Of a DNA stretch of 64,000 bases, positions 23,921 through 32,165 are shown one piece after another. The stretch's first letter is position 1, and each line of letters opens with the position of its first letter. The DNA is from Devosia sp. 66-22. Its GTDB lineage: Bacteria; Pseudomonadota; Alphaproteobacteria; Rhizobiales; Devosiaceae. The stretch lies in contig MKUZ01000019.1 in NCBI GenBank assembly GCA_001899065.1, forward strand, positions 1-64,000, read 5' to 3'. The notes under the pieces are model-generated. The model searched no databases. It saw nothing but the letters and a program-made list of their open reading frames with translations, and was not told the DNA's origin. A program made the translations under genes and the position numbers.

Positions 23921-25696
23921 ATGGCAGCTCAAGCGGACCGTAAGCTGGTCCCAATCGTTTCGCTCGATGTGGTCGGCTATTCCCGACTCACCGAGCACAA
24001 TGAGCGTCAGACCCTGCGCCTTGTGCAGCGGGTCTACGATCGGCTGGTTGCGCGCACCATCGGCCGGCAGGGTGGCAAAGTCTTCAAGACCATGGGCGAC
24101 GGCCTGCTGGCCGAGTTCCAGAGCGTCGTGGCGGCGGTCGAATGGGTCGCGGCGCTGCAGCGCGAACTCAGCGAGCGCCGCCTGAAGGTGCCAGGCGGCG
24201 GTCACCTGCAGATCCGCGCCGGCGTGGTGCTCGCCGATGTCCTGGTGGCCGGGGATGACCTCTACGGCTCAGGCGTGAACCTGTCGGTGCGGGTGCAGGT
24301 GCTGTCGCCACCCGGCGGCATGGCCATCACCAAGTGGATGTATCAATATCTCGACGGTCGCACCGACCTGCAGTTCGTCGACCTCGGGCCGACCGAACTC
24401 AAGAACGTCTCGCGCACCGTGCGCCTCTATGTCTGGCATCCGGAGGGCGTCACGCAGAAGAACGCGGCCGCCACGGCCTCGGAACCGATCCCGATCCCGC
24501 AGTCGAGCCGGCCATCGGTCGTCGTCCTGCCGTTCGACAATCTGTCGGGCGAGGCCGACCAGGCCTATTTCGCGGACGCCGTGGTGGAGGAGATCACCGC
24601 GACGCTGTCGCGCATCAAGGACTTCTTCGTGATCGCCCGGAACTCGGCCTTTGCCTACAAGGGCCGGGCCGTCGATGTGCGGCAGGTCGGCAAGGAACTG
24701 GGTGTGCGCTATGCCGTCGAGGGCTCCGTGCGGCGCGTCGGCGAGCGTGTGCGCATCACCACGCAGCTCGTCGAGACCGACAGCGGCAACCACATCTGGT
24801 CGACAAAGGTCGACGGCGCGGTGTCGGACCTGTTCGACCTGCAGGACAAGGTAGCGGCCGAAGTGGCCAGCGCCATTCAGCCCTCGATCCGCCGGGTCGA
24901 AGTCGAGCGGGCCCGCAGCAAGCGCCCCGAGACAATGGCCGCCTATGATCTGGTCATGCGCGCCCTGCCCCATCTGTGGGCGCACCGGATGGCCGAGAAT
25001 CCGCACGCCATCGCGTTCCTCAGCCGCGCGCTGCAACTCGAGCCGAACTACGGGCTCGCCGCCGGACTATGCGCCTGGGCGCATGGCCAGCAGGTGGCCT
25101 ACAACTGGGCGACGGACGTCGCGGCCGAGCGCGCCGAGGGCGAGCGGCTGATCGAGCTCGCAACGCAGACCGTCGGCGACGACCCGACGGCGCTCACCGC
25201 CCTCGCCTCGGCGATGATGCAACTGGGCGGTGACGTGCCGCAGGCGGTCAATTTCGCCGAGCGAGCGCTCGCACTCGATCCCAACCACTCCTGGGCGTGG
25301 ATGCGGCTGGGCTACGGGCGGGTCTATCTCGGGTGACCCGAGGAAGGACTGAAAGCGTTTGAGCAGTCGGCCCGGCTGTCGCCGCTCGATCCCTTCGCCT
25401 TCAACGTCCACCTGGGCATGGGGCTCGCGCACTTTTCGGCCGGGCGCCCCGACCGGGCGATCGAGATGGCGCGCCAGGCCCTGGCCGAGCGGCCCGGCCT
25501 CACCTGGCCCTATCGCGATCTCTCGACCTACTATGCAGCCTCCGGCAGGATGGAGCAGGCCAGGGACGCGCTCGACAAGTTCGTCTATCTCCGCCCGGCG
25601 ATGACTGCCGCCACGCTCCGCGACGGCCTGCGCTTCATGGAGCCGGCCCTGCTCGACCGCTATGTCGGCGGCCTCGAACGAGCCGGTCTCACCTAG
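23921..25696 (+). pseudogene. Class III adenylate cyclase with TolB-like and TPR domains, in-frame TGA
   Basis: The frame encodes a class III cyclase (about residues 1-180; VSLDVVGYSRL and KTMGDGLLAEF give the two metal Asp residues). A TolB/FlgO-like domain follows (VVVLPFDNLSGEADQAYFADAVVEEI), then TPR repeats. TGA at 25334-25336 stops it after 471 residues. Reading on in the same frame gives PEEGLKAFEQSARLSPLDPF and the usual TPR end of the family up to 25696, so one nonsense change (probably CGA to TGA) splits it. The truncated product keeps the cyclase domain but loses about 120 residues. The variant NLSVRVQ in place of the usual NVAAR-type motif suggests relaxed selection. Confidence 0.8.
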
Positions 25697-25805
25697 GTTA
25701 ACCCCTCCTTTCCGCGCGCAGTCGAATGCTGAGGGCCATCTTGGGCGCTTCGCAAAGCCGCTCAGGCATTGTGACAGCGTCGTCATCTGTGAAGTTGGGG
25801 TCGAG

Positions 25806-26066
25806 GTGCTAGGTCGCCGAGAACAGCGGCTGCAGCCGCGCCGGAACACCATGATCGTTGCCACCGTCGTGTTCGACAATGGACGAACGCGGCTCGACTG
25901 CGTGATCCGCAACCTGAGCGAAGGCGGCGCCAAGCTGGAGTTCGCGACCGTGCGCGGCATTCCGCAGGCCTTCGACCTGCTCGTTCCCGGGCATCGGCCG
26001 CAGCATTGCCGAGTTGCCTGGCGCGCGCTCAAGGAATTGGGCGTACAGTTCACCCCCAGCGCCTGA
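25806..26066 (+). CDS. PilZ-domain protein
   Basis: The 86-residue protein is a single PilZ domain, a c-di-GMP receptor. The arginine-rich entry motif is RREQRLQPRR and the second motif is NLSEGGAKLEF, matching [D/N]xSxxG. A GTG start at 25806 behind GGGG is used; the frame stays open further upstream without a ribosome site. It probably responds to c-di-GMP made by cyclases such as the GGDEF protein at 15330. Targets are unknown. Confidence 0.75.
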   Translation: MLGRREQRLQPRRNTMIVATVVFDNGRTRLDCVIRNLSEGGAKLEFATVRGIPQAFDLLVPGHRPQHCRVAWRALKELGVQFTPSA

Positions 26067-26137
26067 CCGTTCAAGATCGGTTCAGGCTGGCACGCCTAGT
26101 GGGCGGTCGGGGCGCTGAACTGACGGGGGACATCCCT

Positions 26138-26488
26138 ATGAACAATCGCGCATTCATCATCGCCGGCGACCAGGCGGCTGTGATCGCCAACGATATCGAC
26201 GATGCCCGCTACCGCGCCGCCGTGCACTACGTGCCGGTGGGCGTGCAGATGCCGGTGCGCAGCCATGGCGACACCGAGACGGTGTTCATGCTCGAGGACG
26301 GCATGCTGGAATTCATGGTCGGCGGCGCGGCGGCCCATATCGCGGCCCCAAGCATCGTCCGCGTTCCGCCCGGCGTGCCCTATGCCTATCGCAACGCGGG
26401 AGACCACACGGCGCGGCTGCTCGTGCGTGCGAACCGTCCGGAGCCGACCTACAAAATGATCCGCGCCTGCGTCGAGCACGCCGCCTGA
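26138..26488 (+). CDS. Cupin-domain protein
   Basis: The 116-residue protein is a single cupin barrel. The first motif reads PVRSHGDTETVFMLEDGMLEF and the second IVRVPPGVPYAYRNAGD. The usual metal-binding His residues are only partly conserved (SHGDTE keeps one His and one Glu), so it may bind a ligand without catalysis. GGGGGAC precedes the ATG. It converges with the GNAT gene three bases downstream. Confidence 0.7.
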   Translation: MNNRAFIIAGDQAAVIANDIDDARYRAAVHYVPVGVQMPVRSHGDTETVFMLEDGMLEFMVGGAAAHIAAPSIVRVPPGVPYAYRNAGDHTARLLVRANRPEPTYKMIRACVEHAA

Positions 26489-26490
26489 GG

Positions 26491-26976
26491 TCAGGCCGTA
26501 CGCACGGGCTTGACCATCAGGAGTCCGTTCGGACCGAACGGCATCTTCTGCTCGCCGGTCCGGGTGAACCCGGCGGCAATGTAGAATGCCTCTACATTGG
26601 GGCTCGCGACCACATGCAGGCGATTGGCGCCCCAGGCCCGCGCTTCGCGCTCGATCTGGTGCAGCAGCGCCATGCCGATGCCTTTGCGCCACTCAGCCGG
26701 CTCCACGAAGATGCCTTCGAGCTCGGCGTCGTTCCCCTCGGCCGCGCCGTCATTGGTCTCGCGCGGGACGATCGTCGCAAAGCCAAGGACGCGCCCCTGC
26801 CGTTCGGCCACAAACACCTGGTTGCGGGCGATCATTTCCGGCTCGACGTCGATCACCTCGGGATTGTCGAGCAGGTCCTGCCGCACGGCGTCCCACGCCA
26901 GCGACGCACGCCACAGCAGGTCGATCAGGTCCTGCCGGTCGTCCGGCCGGGCGAGCCGTATCTCGAAGCTCGTCAT
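26491..26976 (-). CDS. GNAT family N-acetyltransferase
   Basis: The 161-residue enzyme shows the acetyl-CoA-binding motif A (ELEGIFVEPAEWRKGIGMALL, with the R/Q-x-x-G-x-G/A loop as RKGIGM). It also has motif B (NVEAFYIAAGFTRTGE) and an N-terminal IRLARPDDRQDLIDLL. The acceptor is unknown. It is the last gene of the ECF42 operon: its start overlaps the sigma factor stop by 4 bases, so it is probably co-expressed with the DGPF genes. Confidence 0.85.
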   Translation of the reverse strand: MTSFEIRLARPDDRQDLIDLLWRASLAWDAVRQDLLDNPEVIDVEPEMIARNQVFVAERQGRVLGFATIVPRETNDGAAEGNDAELEGIFVEPAEWRKGIGMALLHQIEREARAWGANRLHVVASPNVEAFYIAAGFTRTGEQKMPFGPNGLLMVKPVRTA

Positions 26977-28244
26977 GCCTGTCCCGAAGCGCGCTTGAGC
27001 AGAAGCGCCCTCTCCTGCTCGTTCTGCGTCATGCCGGCGGCACGTGCGAACTCGGCACGGGCTTCGTCATGGCGACCGAGCCGGGCGAGGAAGTCGCCGC
27101 GCACGCTGGGCAGGAGGTGGTAGTTGCGCAGCTGCGGCGCATCCATGATCGGCTCGAGCACGCGCAGCCCCGCCTCCGGTCCATATGCCATCGCATAGGC
27201 GACGGCGCGGTTGAGCTCGATGATGGGCGACGGCGTGACCATCGCCAGCTCGTCGTAAAGCGCGACGATCCGCCTCCAGTCGGTATCGCCGGGGCGACCG
27301 GCGCGCGCGTGGCATGCCGCGATGGCTGCCTGCAGCGCGTACGGACCACGAAGTCCATCAAGGGTGGCAGCCTGCTCGAGCGCGGCAAGGCCGCGCCGGA
27401 TCAGAATCTGGTTCCATTTGCTCCGATCCTGGTCGAGCAGCAGGATCGGCGTGCCGTCCCTGGCGGTGCGCGCATTGCTGCGCGACGCCTGAATCTCCAT
27501 CAGCGAGACGAGGCCATGGACCTCCGGCTCGTCCGGCGCGAGGTTGGCGAGAATGCGGCCGACACGAAGGGCCTCGTCGCACAGTTCGGTGCGCATCCAA
27601 TCGGAACCGGCGGTTGCCGAATAGCCCTCGTTGAAAATGAGATAGAGCACCTCGAGCACCGATCCGAGGCGCGCCAGTCGCTCCTCGCCGCGCGGCACCT
27701 CGAAGGGGACTTTGGCATCCGCCAGCGTCTTCTTGGCGCGAACGATGCGCTGCTGGATGGTCGGCTCCGGCACGAGATAGGCGCGGGCGATCTCCGCCGT
27801 GGTCAGGCCGCCGACGAGCCGAAGCGTCAGCGCGGCGCGGGCGTCGGCGCTGAGGATCGGATGGCAGGCGGTGAAGATCAGGCTGAGCACGTTGTCCTTC
27901 ACATCGTCGTCGAGGCGCTCGTCATAATCGGGCGCCTCCTGTTCCTGGAGCTCCGCCTGATGCGTCAGCTCGGGCATCGCCTTTTCCGACATCACCTTGT
28001 TGCGGCGGAACTGGTCGATGGCCCGGCGCTTGGCGCTCTGCATCAACCACGCACCGGGATTGTTCGGGATGCCGCTCTCCGGCCATTGCTGCAAGGCAAC
28101 CACCAGCGCGTCGCTGGCCAGTTCTTCGGCAAGCCCGACGTCGCGCGTCATCTTGGTCAAACCGGCGATCAGCTTGGCGGCTTCGATGCGCCAGACGGCC
28201 TCGACCGCGCGCTGAGTGGCGAATTGGGGGCTGAGCTTGTCCAT
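26973..28244 (-). CDS. ECF42-type RNA polymerase sigma factor with C-terminal helical extension
   Basis: The 423-residue protein has sigma region 2 (AEELASDALVVALQQWP, NPGAWLMQSAKRRAIDQFRR). Region 4 includes TLRLVGGLTTAEIARAYLVP. A long DUF6596/TPR-like C-terminal extension follows (for example RRIVALYDELAMVTPSP, ELNRAVAYAMAYGP). This architecture defines ECF42, whose genes are typically beside YCII/DGPF genes, as here. There is no anti-sigma factor nearby; in the group the C-terminal extension is thought to control activity. It follows three DGPF genes and is probably autoregulated. Confidence 0.9.
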   Translation of the reverse strand: MDKLSPQFATQRAVEAVWRIEAAKLIAGLTKMTRDVGLAEELASDALVVALQQWPESGIPNNPGAWLMQSAKRRAIDQFRRNKVMSEKAMPELTHQAELQEQEAPDYDERLDDDVKDNVLSLIFTACHPILSADARAALTLRLVGGLTTAEIARAYLVPEPTIQQRIVRAKKTLADAKVPFEVPRGEERLARLGSVLEVLYLIFNEGYSATAGSDWMRTELCDEALRVGRILANLAPDEPEVHGLVSLMEIQASRSNARTARDGTPILLLDQDRSKWNQILIRRGLAALEQAATLDGLRGPYALQAAIAACHARAGRPGDTDWRRIVALYDELAMVTPSPIIELNRAVAYAMAYGPEAGLRVLEPIMDAPQLRNYHLLPSVRGDFLARLGRHDEARAEFARAAGMTQNEQERALLLKRASGQA

Positions 28245-28290
28245 GGGCGGCGGAGTGGATCAAATCCCCGCCCTGCAGGCAACCCGTTCG

Positions 28291-28719
28291 CTACTGCTGC
28301 TGCGCGGCCGCTTCCTGATCGACCAGCCGATTGTAGCGATCCTGCTGGTCGTCGCTGAAGCCCAGGTCGTCGGCGGTCGCAATCTGCCGGATCTCGATCT
28401 GCACGTTGCCGTGTCCATCGCTCCGCGGCCAGTCCCTGACCATGTCGATGACCTCCTGCAGCGAGCCGGCCTCGATCACCGAAAAGCCGGCGATCAACTC
28501 CTTGGCTTCGGCGAACGGACCATCGATGACGGCCGGCTGGCCGTTGGTGAAGGACACGCGTGCCCCTTTCGCGCTGGGCAGGAGCCCTGCCCCCGACTTC
28601 ATTACGCCCCGCTCCACCAGCCTGGCGTTGTAGGTCGTCATGTCGTCGATGAGCTGGGCACTCGGCATCACGCCGGCCTCGGTTTCGGCGTCGGCCTTGC
28701 GGATGACCAGAAACTGCAT
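28291..28719 (-). CDS. YCII/DGPF-domain protein 3
   Basis: The 142-residue protein has the DGPF signature as VIDGPFAEAKELIAGF, after MQFLVIRKADAETEAGVMPS, and ends IEIRQIA. A charged tail follows (FSDDQQDRYNRLVDQ), longer than in its two neighbours. YCII-like folds are ferredoxin-like and often carry His/Asp catalytic residues, but DGPF proteins have no proven activity. It is the third gene of the operon, 46 bases before the sigma gene. Confidence 0.9.
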   Translation of the reverse strand: MQFLVIRKADAETEAGVMPSAQLIDDMTTYNARLVERGVMKSGAGLLPSAKGARVSFTNGQPAVIDGPFAEAKELIAGFSVIEAGSLQEVIDMVRDWPRSDGHGNVQIEIRQIATADDLGFSDDQQDRYNRLVDQEAAAQQQ

Positions 28720-28728
28720 GCGTTCCTC

Positions 28729-29094
28729 CTAGTAGTTGGCACCGCCAGCGATCTCGCGAATTTCGAGCGTCACATTGGGCATGCCGTTGTCGATGTGCAT
28801 CTGCAGGAATTCGGCGGCAAGAGCCGTCGCCGCCTTGAGGTCGGGAGCCTCGAAGACAGCATAGCCGCCCACGACCTCCTTGGCCTCGGCAAACGGGCCG
28901 TCGGTCGTTGCGACCTTGCCGCCGTGGCCTTTGAGCCGCTTGCCCTCGCCGGCCGGCTTCAGGCCACCGGTGGAGACCAGAGCCCCGGACTTGAGGCTCC
29001 TCTCCATCCAGGGACCCATCGCGTCCATGAGTCCCTGCGACACGTCTTCCGGCTTCAGATCCGCCGGAGGGATGATGGTCATGAAGTAGCGCAT
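28729..29094 (-). CDS. YCII/DGPF-domain protein 2
   Basis: The 121-residue protein reads MRYFMTIIPPADLKPEDVSQ, then a TTDGPFAEAKEVVGGYAVFE core and VTLEIREIAGG end. It is the middle of three tandem DGPF genes with 9 bases or fewer between them. The three differ in length and in the N-terminal half. They are ancient paralogues rather than a recent duplication. Confidence 0.9.
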   Translation of the reverse strand: MRYFMTIIPPADLKPEDVSQGLMDAMGPWMERSLKSGALVSTGGLKPAGEGKRLKGHGGKVATTDGPFAEAKEVVGGYAVFEAPDLKAATALAAEFLQMHIDNGMPNVTLEIREIAGGANY

Positions 29095-29101
29095 GGCGGC
29101 C

Positions 29102-29527
29102 TCAGTTCGACTTGTTCGAGATCTGTTCGCGCCAGCCTTCTTCGCGGGCGATGGCTTCGGGCGACATCACATCGTCGAAGTCGGACATTTCGGCGACGCG
29201 ACGGACTTCGACCGTCTCGCCATCGGTGAAGCCGGGGATACGCTTGGCCCATTCGACCGCTTCGTCGCGCGACTTGACCTGGATGATCCAGAAGCCGGCC
29301 ACCAGTTCCTTGGCCTCGGTGAAGGGACCGTCCTTGACTTCGAACTTGCCGCCCTTGCGGAAGGTGACGATCGCGCCGTCCTTGGATGCCGTCAGCCCTT
29401 CACCGGCGAGCAGGATGCCCGCATCGACCAGCGACTGATTGTACTTGCCCATCTCCTCATACGCCTCGGGCGGAAGCTCGACGTTCTCGGTCTGACCGCT
29501 GTTCTTGACGATGATCATGAAACGCAT
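29102..29527 (-). CDS. YCII/DGPF-domain protein 1, first gene of the ECF42 operon
   Basis: The 141-residue protein starts MRFMIIVKNSGQTENVELPP and carries VKDGPFTEAKELVAGFWIIQ, then VEVRRVAEMSDFDD. The C-terminal extension is acidic. It is the promoter-proximal gene; a candidate ECF42 promoter lies at 29577-29603, 50 bases before the start. Proteins of this kind are the usual ECF42 targets, so it is probably induced by the sigma factor encoded in the same operon. Confidence 0.9.
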   Translation of the reverse strand: MRFMIIVKNSGQTENVELPPEAYEEMGKYNQSLVDAGILLAGEGLTASKDGAIVTFRKGGKFEVKDGPFTEAKELVAGFWIIQVKSRDEAVEWAKRIPGFTDGETVEVRRVAEMSDFDDVMSPEAIAREEGWREQISNKSN

Positions 29528-29576
29528 GGGTTTTCTCCGTTAACGAGAGCCGGGATCGACCCTCTTCTGATGACAC

Positions 29577-29603
29577 GACGAAGGGGCCAACGCGAGATCG
29601 ACG
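29577..29603 (-). promoter_or_regulatory. Candidate ECF42-dependent promoter
   Basis: On the minus strand, CGTCGA (29603-29598) and CGTC (29580-29577) are separated by 17 bases. This resembles the ECF42 motif of a TGTCGA-type -35 and a CGWC-type -10. It lies 50 bases upstream of the first DGPF gene. The -35 differs from TGTCGA in the first base. Confidence 0.5.
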
Positions 29604-29631
29604 CAACGGTTGAAGATTTTTCGATCTCTAT

Positions 29632-29700
29632 TCAACCAGGCGGTTGACAACTCTTGGTAGCCGGCATATTCAACCATTCAGTTGATAACCTGATGGTTGA
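29632..29700. promoter_or_regulatory. Inverted repeats of CAACC/GGTTG, likely ArsR operator
   Basis: Two dyads lie just before the arsR-type gene. TCAACC at 29632-29637 pairs with GGTTGA at 29642-29647 across four bases. TCAACCAT at 29670-29677 pairs with ATGGTTGA at 29693-29700 and ends four bases before the ATG. The second would be in a position to block transcription or translation, fitting autorepression by the dimeric ArsR protein. Confidence 0.55.
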
Positions 29701-29703
29701 GCA

Positions 29704-30051
29704 ATGCAGACCGACAAACTCAGCGTCACGCTCTCGGCCCTCGCCGATCCCACCCGCCGAGGCATCCTGGCCCGGCTGGCGACAGGGGAGGCGACGGTCA
29801 AGGAACTGGCCGAGCCCTACGACATGAGCCTCGCGGCCGTTTCTAAGCACCTCAAGGTGCTCGAAGGCGCGGGACTGATCTCGCGCGGCAAGGATGCGCA
29901 ATACCGCCCGTGCAAGCTTGAAGCGGGGCCGCTGCGGGATGTGGATGGCTGGCTCGAGAGCTACCGCCGCTTCTGGGAAGAGAGCCTGGACCAGTTGGAG
30001 GTCTACCTCGCCGAACTCCAGAAGGGAGACCCCGATGGCACGCCCAATTGA
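29704..30051 (+). CDS. ArsR-family transcriptional regulator
   Basis: The 115-residue regulator has a winged helix: VTLSALADPTRRGILARLAT, ATVKELAEPYDMSLAAVSKHLKVLEGAGLI, then the wing SRGKDAQYRPCKLE. The single Cys (PCKLE) is not a metal-binding CxC motif, so the ligand is likely not arsenite. ArsR genes followed by SRPBCC genes are a common pairing. The C-terminal helix (YRRFWEESLDQLEVYLAELQ) is repeated at the start of the next gene. Two inverted repeats sit immediately upstream. Confidence 0.9.
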   Translation: MQTDKLSVTLSALADPTRRGILARLATGEATVKELAEPYDMSLAAVSKHLKVLEGAGLISRGKDAQYRPCKLEAGPLRDVDGWLESYRRFWEESLDQLEVYLAELQKGDPDGTPN

Positions 30052-30694
30052 GGGTGCCGGCAACGTCATTCCGTTTCGGCGCAAGTCAGCGCCGAAGCCC
30101 GACTGGATCGCGGCCTATGTCCGCTTCTGGACCGAGAGCCTCGATCAGCTCACCGCCTATCTCGACAAACTGCAGACAGAGGAGAAACCACAAATGTCCG
30201 ACATCAAGTTCGACTACCCCAAGGACGAGCCGTCGATGATCTGCACCCGCAGCTTCGACGCCCCCGTATCGCTGGTGTGGAAGGTGTTCACCACCCCCGA
30301 ACACGTCGCCCGCTGGTGGGGCCCGCAGTCCTTCGCGCCGGTGCGCAAGGTCGACAAGCTCGAGCTCAGGACCGGCGGCAAGTGGCGTTACGTCTGCGAG
30401 CACCTGTCGACCAAGGGCGAGATCGTCTTCTACGGCACCTATGTCGACGTGGTCCCGGAAAAGAAGCTCGCCAACAGCTTCGGGGTCGAAGGCCAGTTCC
30501 CGGCGGACGAAGCGTTCCCCGAGGTCCACACCTTCGAGGAGCGCGACGGCCGGACCTACTACAAATCGTACTCGCTGCTGCCGAACTTCGAGGCCCGCGA
30601 CGCGGTCATCGCGACGGGCATGGAGAAGGGCGGCCGTGAATCGATGGAGCAACTCGGCCAGCTCGTCGATGAACTCGCCAGGGAACTGGCCTAG
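30035..30694 (+). CDS. SRPBCC-domain protein with an ArsR-tail-like N-terminus
   Basis: The SRPBCC (AHSA1-like) domain begins near residue 54, with MICTRSFDAPVSLVWKVFTT, then EHVARWWGP, TGGKWRYVC and a C-terminal MEQLGQLVDELARELA helix. The first 53 residues contain YVRFWTESLDQLTAYLDKLQ, closely matching the end of the preceding ArsR protein. Both ATG 30035 (behind GGGAG) and ATG 30194 (behind GGAG at 30181-30184) are plausible, so a shorter 166-residue product may also be made. The start overlaps the arsR stop by 17 bases. SRPBCC proteins bind hydrophobic ligands; no ligand is known here. Confidence 0.8.
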   Translation: MARPIEGAGNVIPFRRKSAPKPDWIAAYVRFWTESLDQLTAYLDKLQTEEKPQMSDIKFDYPKDEPSMICTRSFDAPVSLVWKVFTTPEHVARWWGPQSFAPVRKVDKLELRTGGKWRYVCEHLSTKGEIVFYGTYVDVVPEKKLANSFGVEGQFPADEAFPEVHTFEERDGRTYYKSYSLLPNFEARDAVIATGMEKGGRESMEQLGQLVDELARELA

Positions 30695-31180
30695 ATGCTC
30701 ACCGCAGCCACGCCCGCAGAGGACGGCAGGACCCTCATCGTCACCCGGACGCTGAAGGCGCCGCGTGAGCTGGTGTGGAAGATGTTCTCTGACCCCTACC
30801 ACCTGGCGCAATGGTGGGGGCCCAAGGGGTTCACCAACCGGGTCGAGACGTTCGCCTTCCGCACGGGAGGAAAGTGGCTGCATGTCATGATCGGACAGGA
30901 TGGCAGGGAGCTGCCCACCGACAACGACATCGTCGAGGTGACGCCACCCCGGCGCATCGTGTTCCGCAACGCCCCGACGGACCCCAGGATCTTCGGCGAC
31001 AACCCGCCGCCGGGATTCACCAAGACCCTGACGTTCGACGCGGTCGAGGGCGGCACGCTGCTCAAGCTGGTCTGCGTCTTCGACACGCCCGAGCACAAGG
31101 ACGCGGTCGTTCGCCGCGGCTTCCGCGACGGGACAAATGAGAGCTTCGACAAGCTCGAGGCACAGCTGGCGACGCTCTAG
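30695..31180 (+). CDS. SRPBCC-domain protein (AHSA1-like)
   Basis: The 161-residue protein is a single SRPBCC fold: TRTLKAPRELVWKMFSDPYH, LAQWWGPKGF, TGGKWLHVM, RIVFRNAP, and a final RDGTNESFDKLEAQLATL helix. It begins directly after the stop of the previous SRPBCC gene. It lacks the N-terminal extension. The two differ enough to be old paralogues. Activity is unknown; related domains in ArsR operons respond to or bind small hydrophobic molecules. Confidence 0.85.
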   Translation: MLTAATPAEDGRTLIVTRTLKAPRELVWKMFSDPYHLAQWWGPKGFTNRVETFAFRTGGKWLHVMIGQDGRELPTDNDIVEVTPPRRIVFRNAPTDPRIFGDNPPPGFTKTLTFDAVEGGTLLKLVCVFDTPEHKDAVVRRGFRDGTNESFDKLEAQLATL

Positions 31181-31255
31181 CCGCCATTCATTTCAACCGG
31201 CCTGCCAACCGTGCCCTTGCGCCCGAACGGCGGAGCCATGACCGGGGAGGCACAC

Positions 31256-32164
31256 ATGAAACGCCGCGACTTCATAACGACCACCCTCGCCACCGCCGCG
31301 ATTGCGGCATTGCCCAAAGCCGCCAATGCGGCGAATACTCAGGAAGGAACTACCGCCATGACCACTCCCGCCAACCGCCCTGCCTCCGGCTATGCGCCCG
31401 TCAACGGCGTCGAGGTCTACTACCAGATCCACGGCACGGGTAAGCCGCTGGTGCTGCTGCATGGCGGCTTGGGCGCCTATGAGATGTTCGGTCCGATCCT
31501 GCCGATGCTGACCGAAAAGCACCAGGTGATCGGCGTTGACCTCCAGGCACACGGCCGCACCCGGCCCTTCGACCGGCCGATGACGCATGCGAACATGGCG
31601 ACCGACGTCGCCGAGCTGATCAAGTGGCTCGGCTACGACAAGATCGACGTGGTGGGCTATTCGATGGGCGCCGAGGTGCTGATGCGCGTCGCCATCGACC
31701 ACCCCGAGGTCGTCGACCGGCTGGTGCTGATCTCGGCCGCCGCGTCCTTCGCGGGCTGGAACGAGTACAACCAGCAGGGCATGAAATCGATGAGCGGGGC
31801 GCTCGCCGAGATGATGAAGCATACGCCGATGTACGAGCTCTATGCGCAGATCGCTCCCGATCCGTCGCTGTGGGCCAGGAGCCTCGACCAGATGGGCGAG
31901 CTGTCGCAGCACGACTACGACTGGCTGCCCGAGCTCGGCTCGATCAAGGCGCCCACGATAATCATCGCCGGCGACTGGGACGCGGTGAAGATGCAGCACC
32001 TCTCCGACATGTACGCGCAGTTCGGCGGCGGCATCACTGACGCCGGCTGGGACGGCTCGAACATGAACGCCAACCGCATGGCGATCATCCCCGGCGTGAC
32101 GCACTACTCCGCGTTCATGGAGCCGCGGGTGTTCGAGGCGGCGCTCGGGTTCCTGGACAAGTAA
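31256..32164 (+). CDS. Tat-exported alpha/beta hydrolase
   Basis: The 302-residue protein starts MKRRDFITTTLATAAIAAL, a twin-arginine-type signal (the RR-D-F motif). The alpha/beta hydrolase fold follows: VLLHGGLGAYEMF with the oxyanion region, the nucleophile elbow VVGYSMGAEV, an AGDWD acid segment and GVTHYSAF with the His. ATG 31256 is chosen behind GGGGAGG. A different ATG at 31211 lacks a ribosome site. It probably works in the periplasm as an esterase-like enzyme. It is transcribed with the SRPBCC genes. Confidence 0.85.
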   Translation: MKRRDFITTTLATAAIAALPKAANAANTQEGTTAMTTPANRPASGYAPVNGVEVYYQIHGTGKPLVLLHGGLGAYEMFGPILPMLTEKHQVIGVDLQAHGRTRPFDRPMTHANMATDVAELIKWLGYDKIDVVGYSMGAEVLMRVAIDHPEVVDRLVLISAAASFAGWNEYNQQGMKSMSGALAEMMKHTPMYELYAQIAPDPSLWARSLDQMGELSQHDYDWLPELGSIKAPTIIIAGDWDAVKMQHLSDMYAQFGGGITDAGWDGSNMNANRMAIIPGVTHYSAFMEPRVFEAALGFLDK

Positions 32165-32165
32165 G

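Noticed and set aside
25334-25336. TGA as selenocysteine codon in the cyclase gene
   Set aside because: No SECIS-like hairpin was recognised after it, the position is not catalytic, and a CGA-to-TGA change explains it more simply.
26586-28358. 590-codon open frame on the plus strand
   Set aside because: It lies antisense to the GNAT and ECF42 genes and has low-complexity Arg/Gly/Ala composition without motifs.
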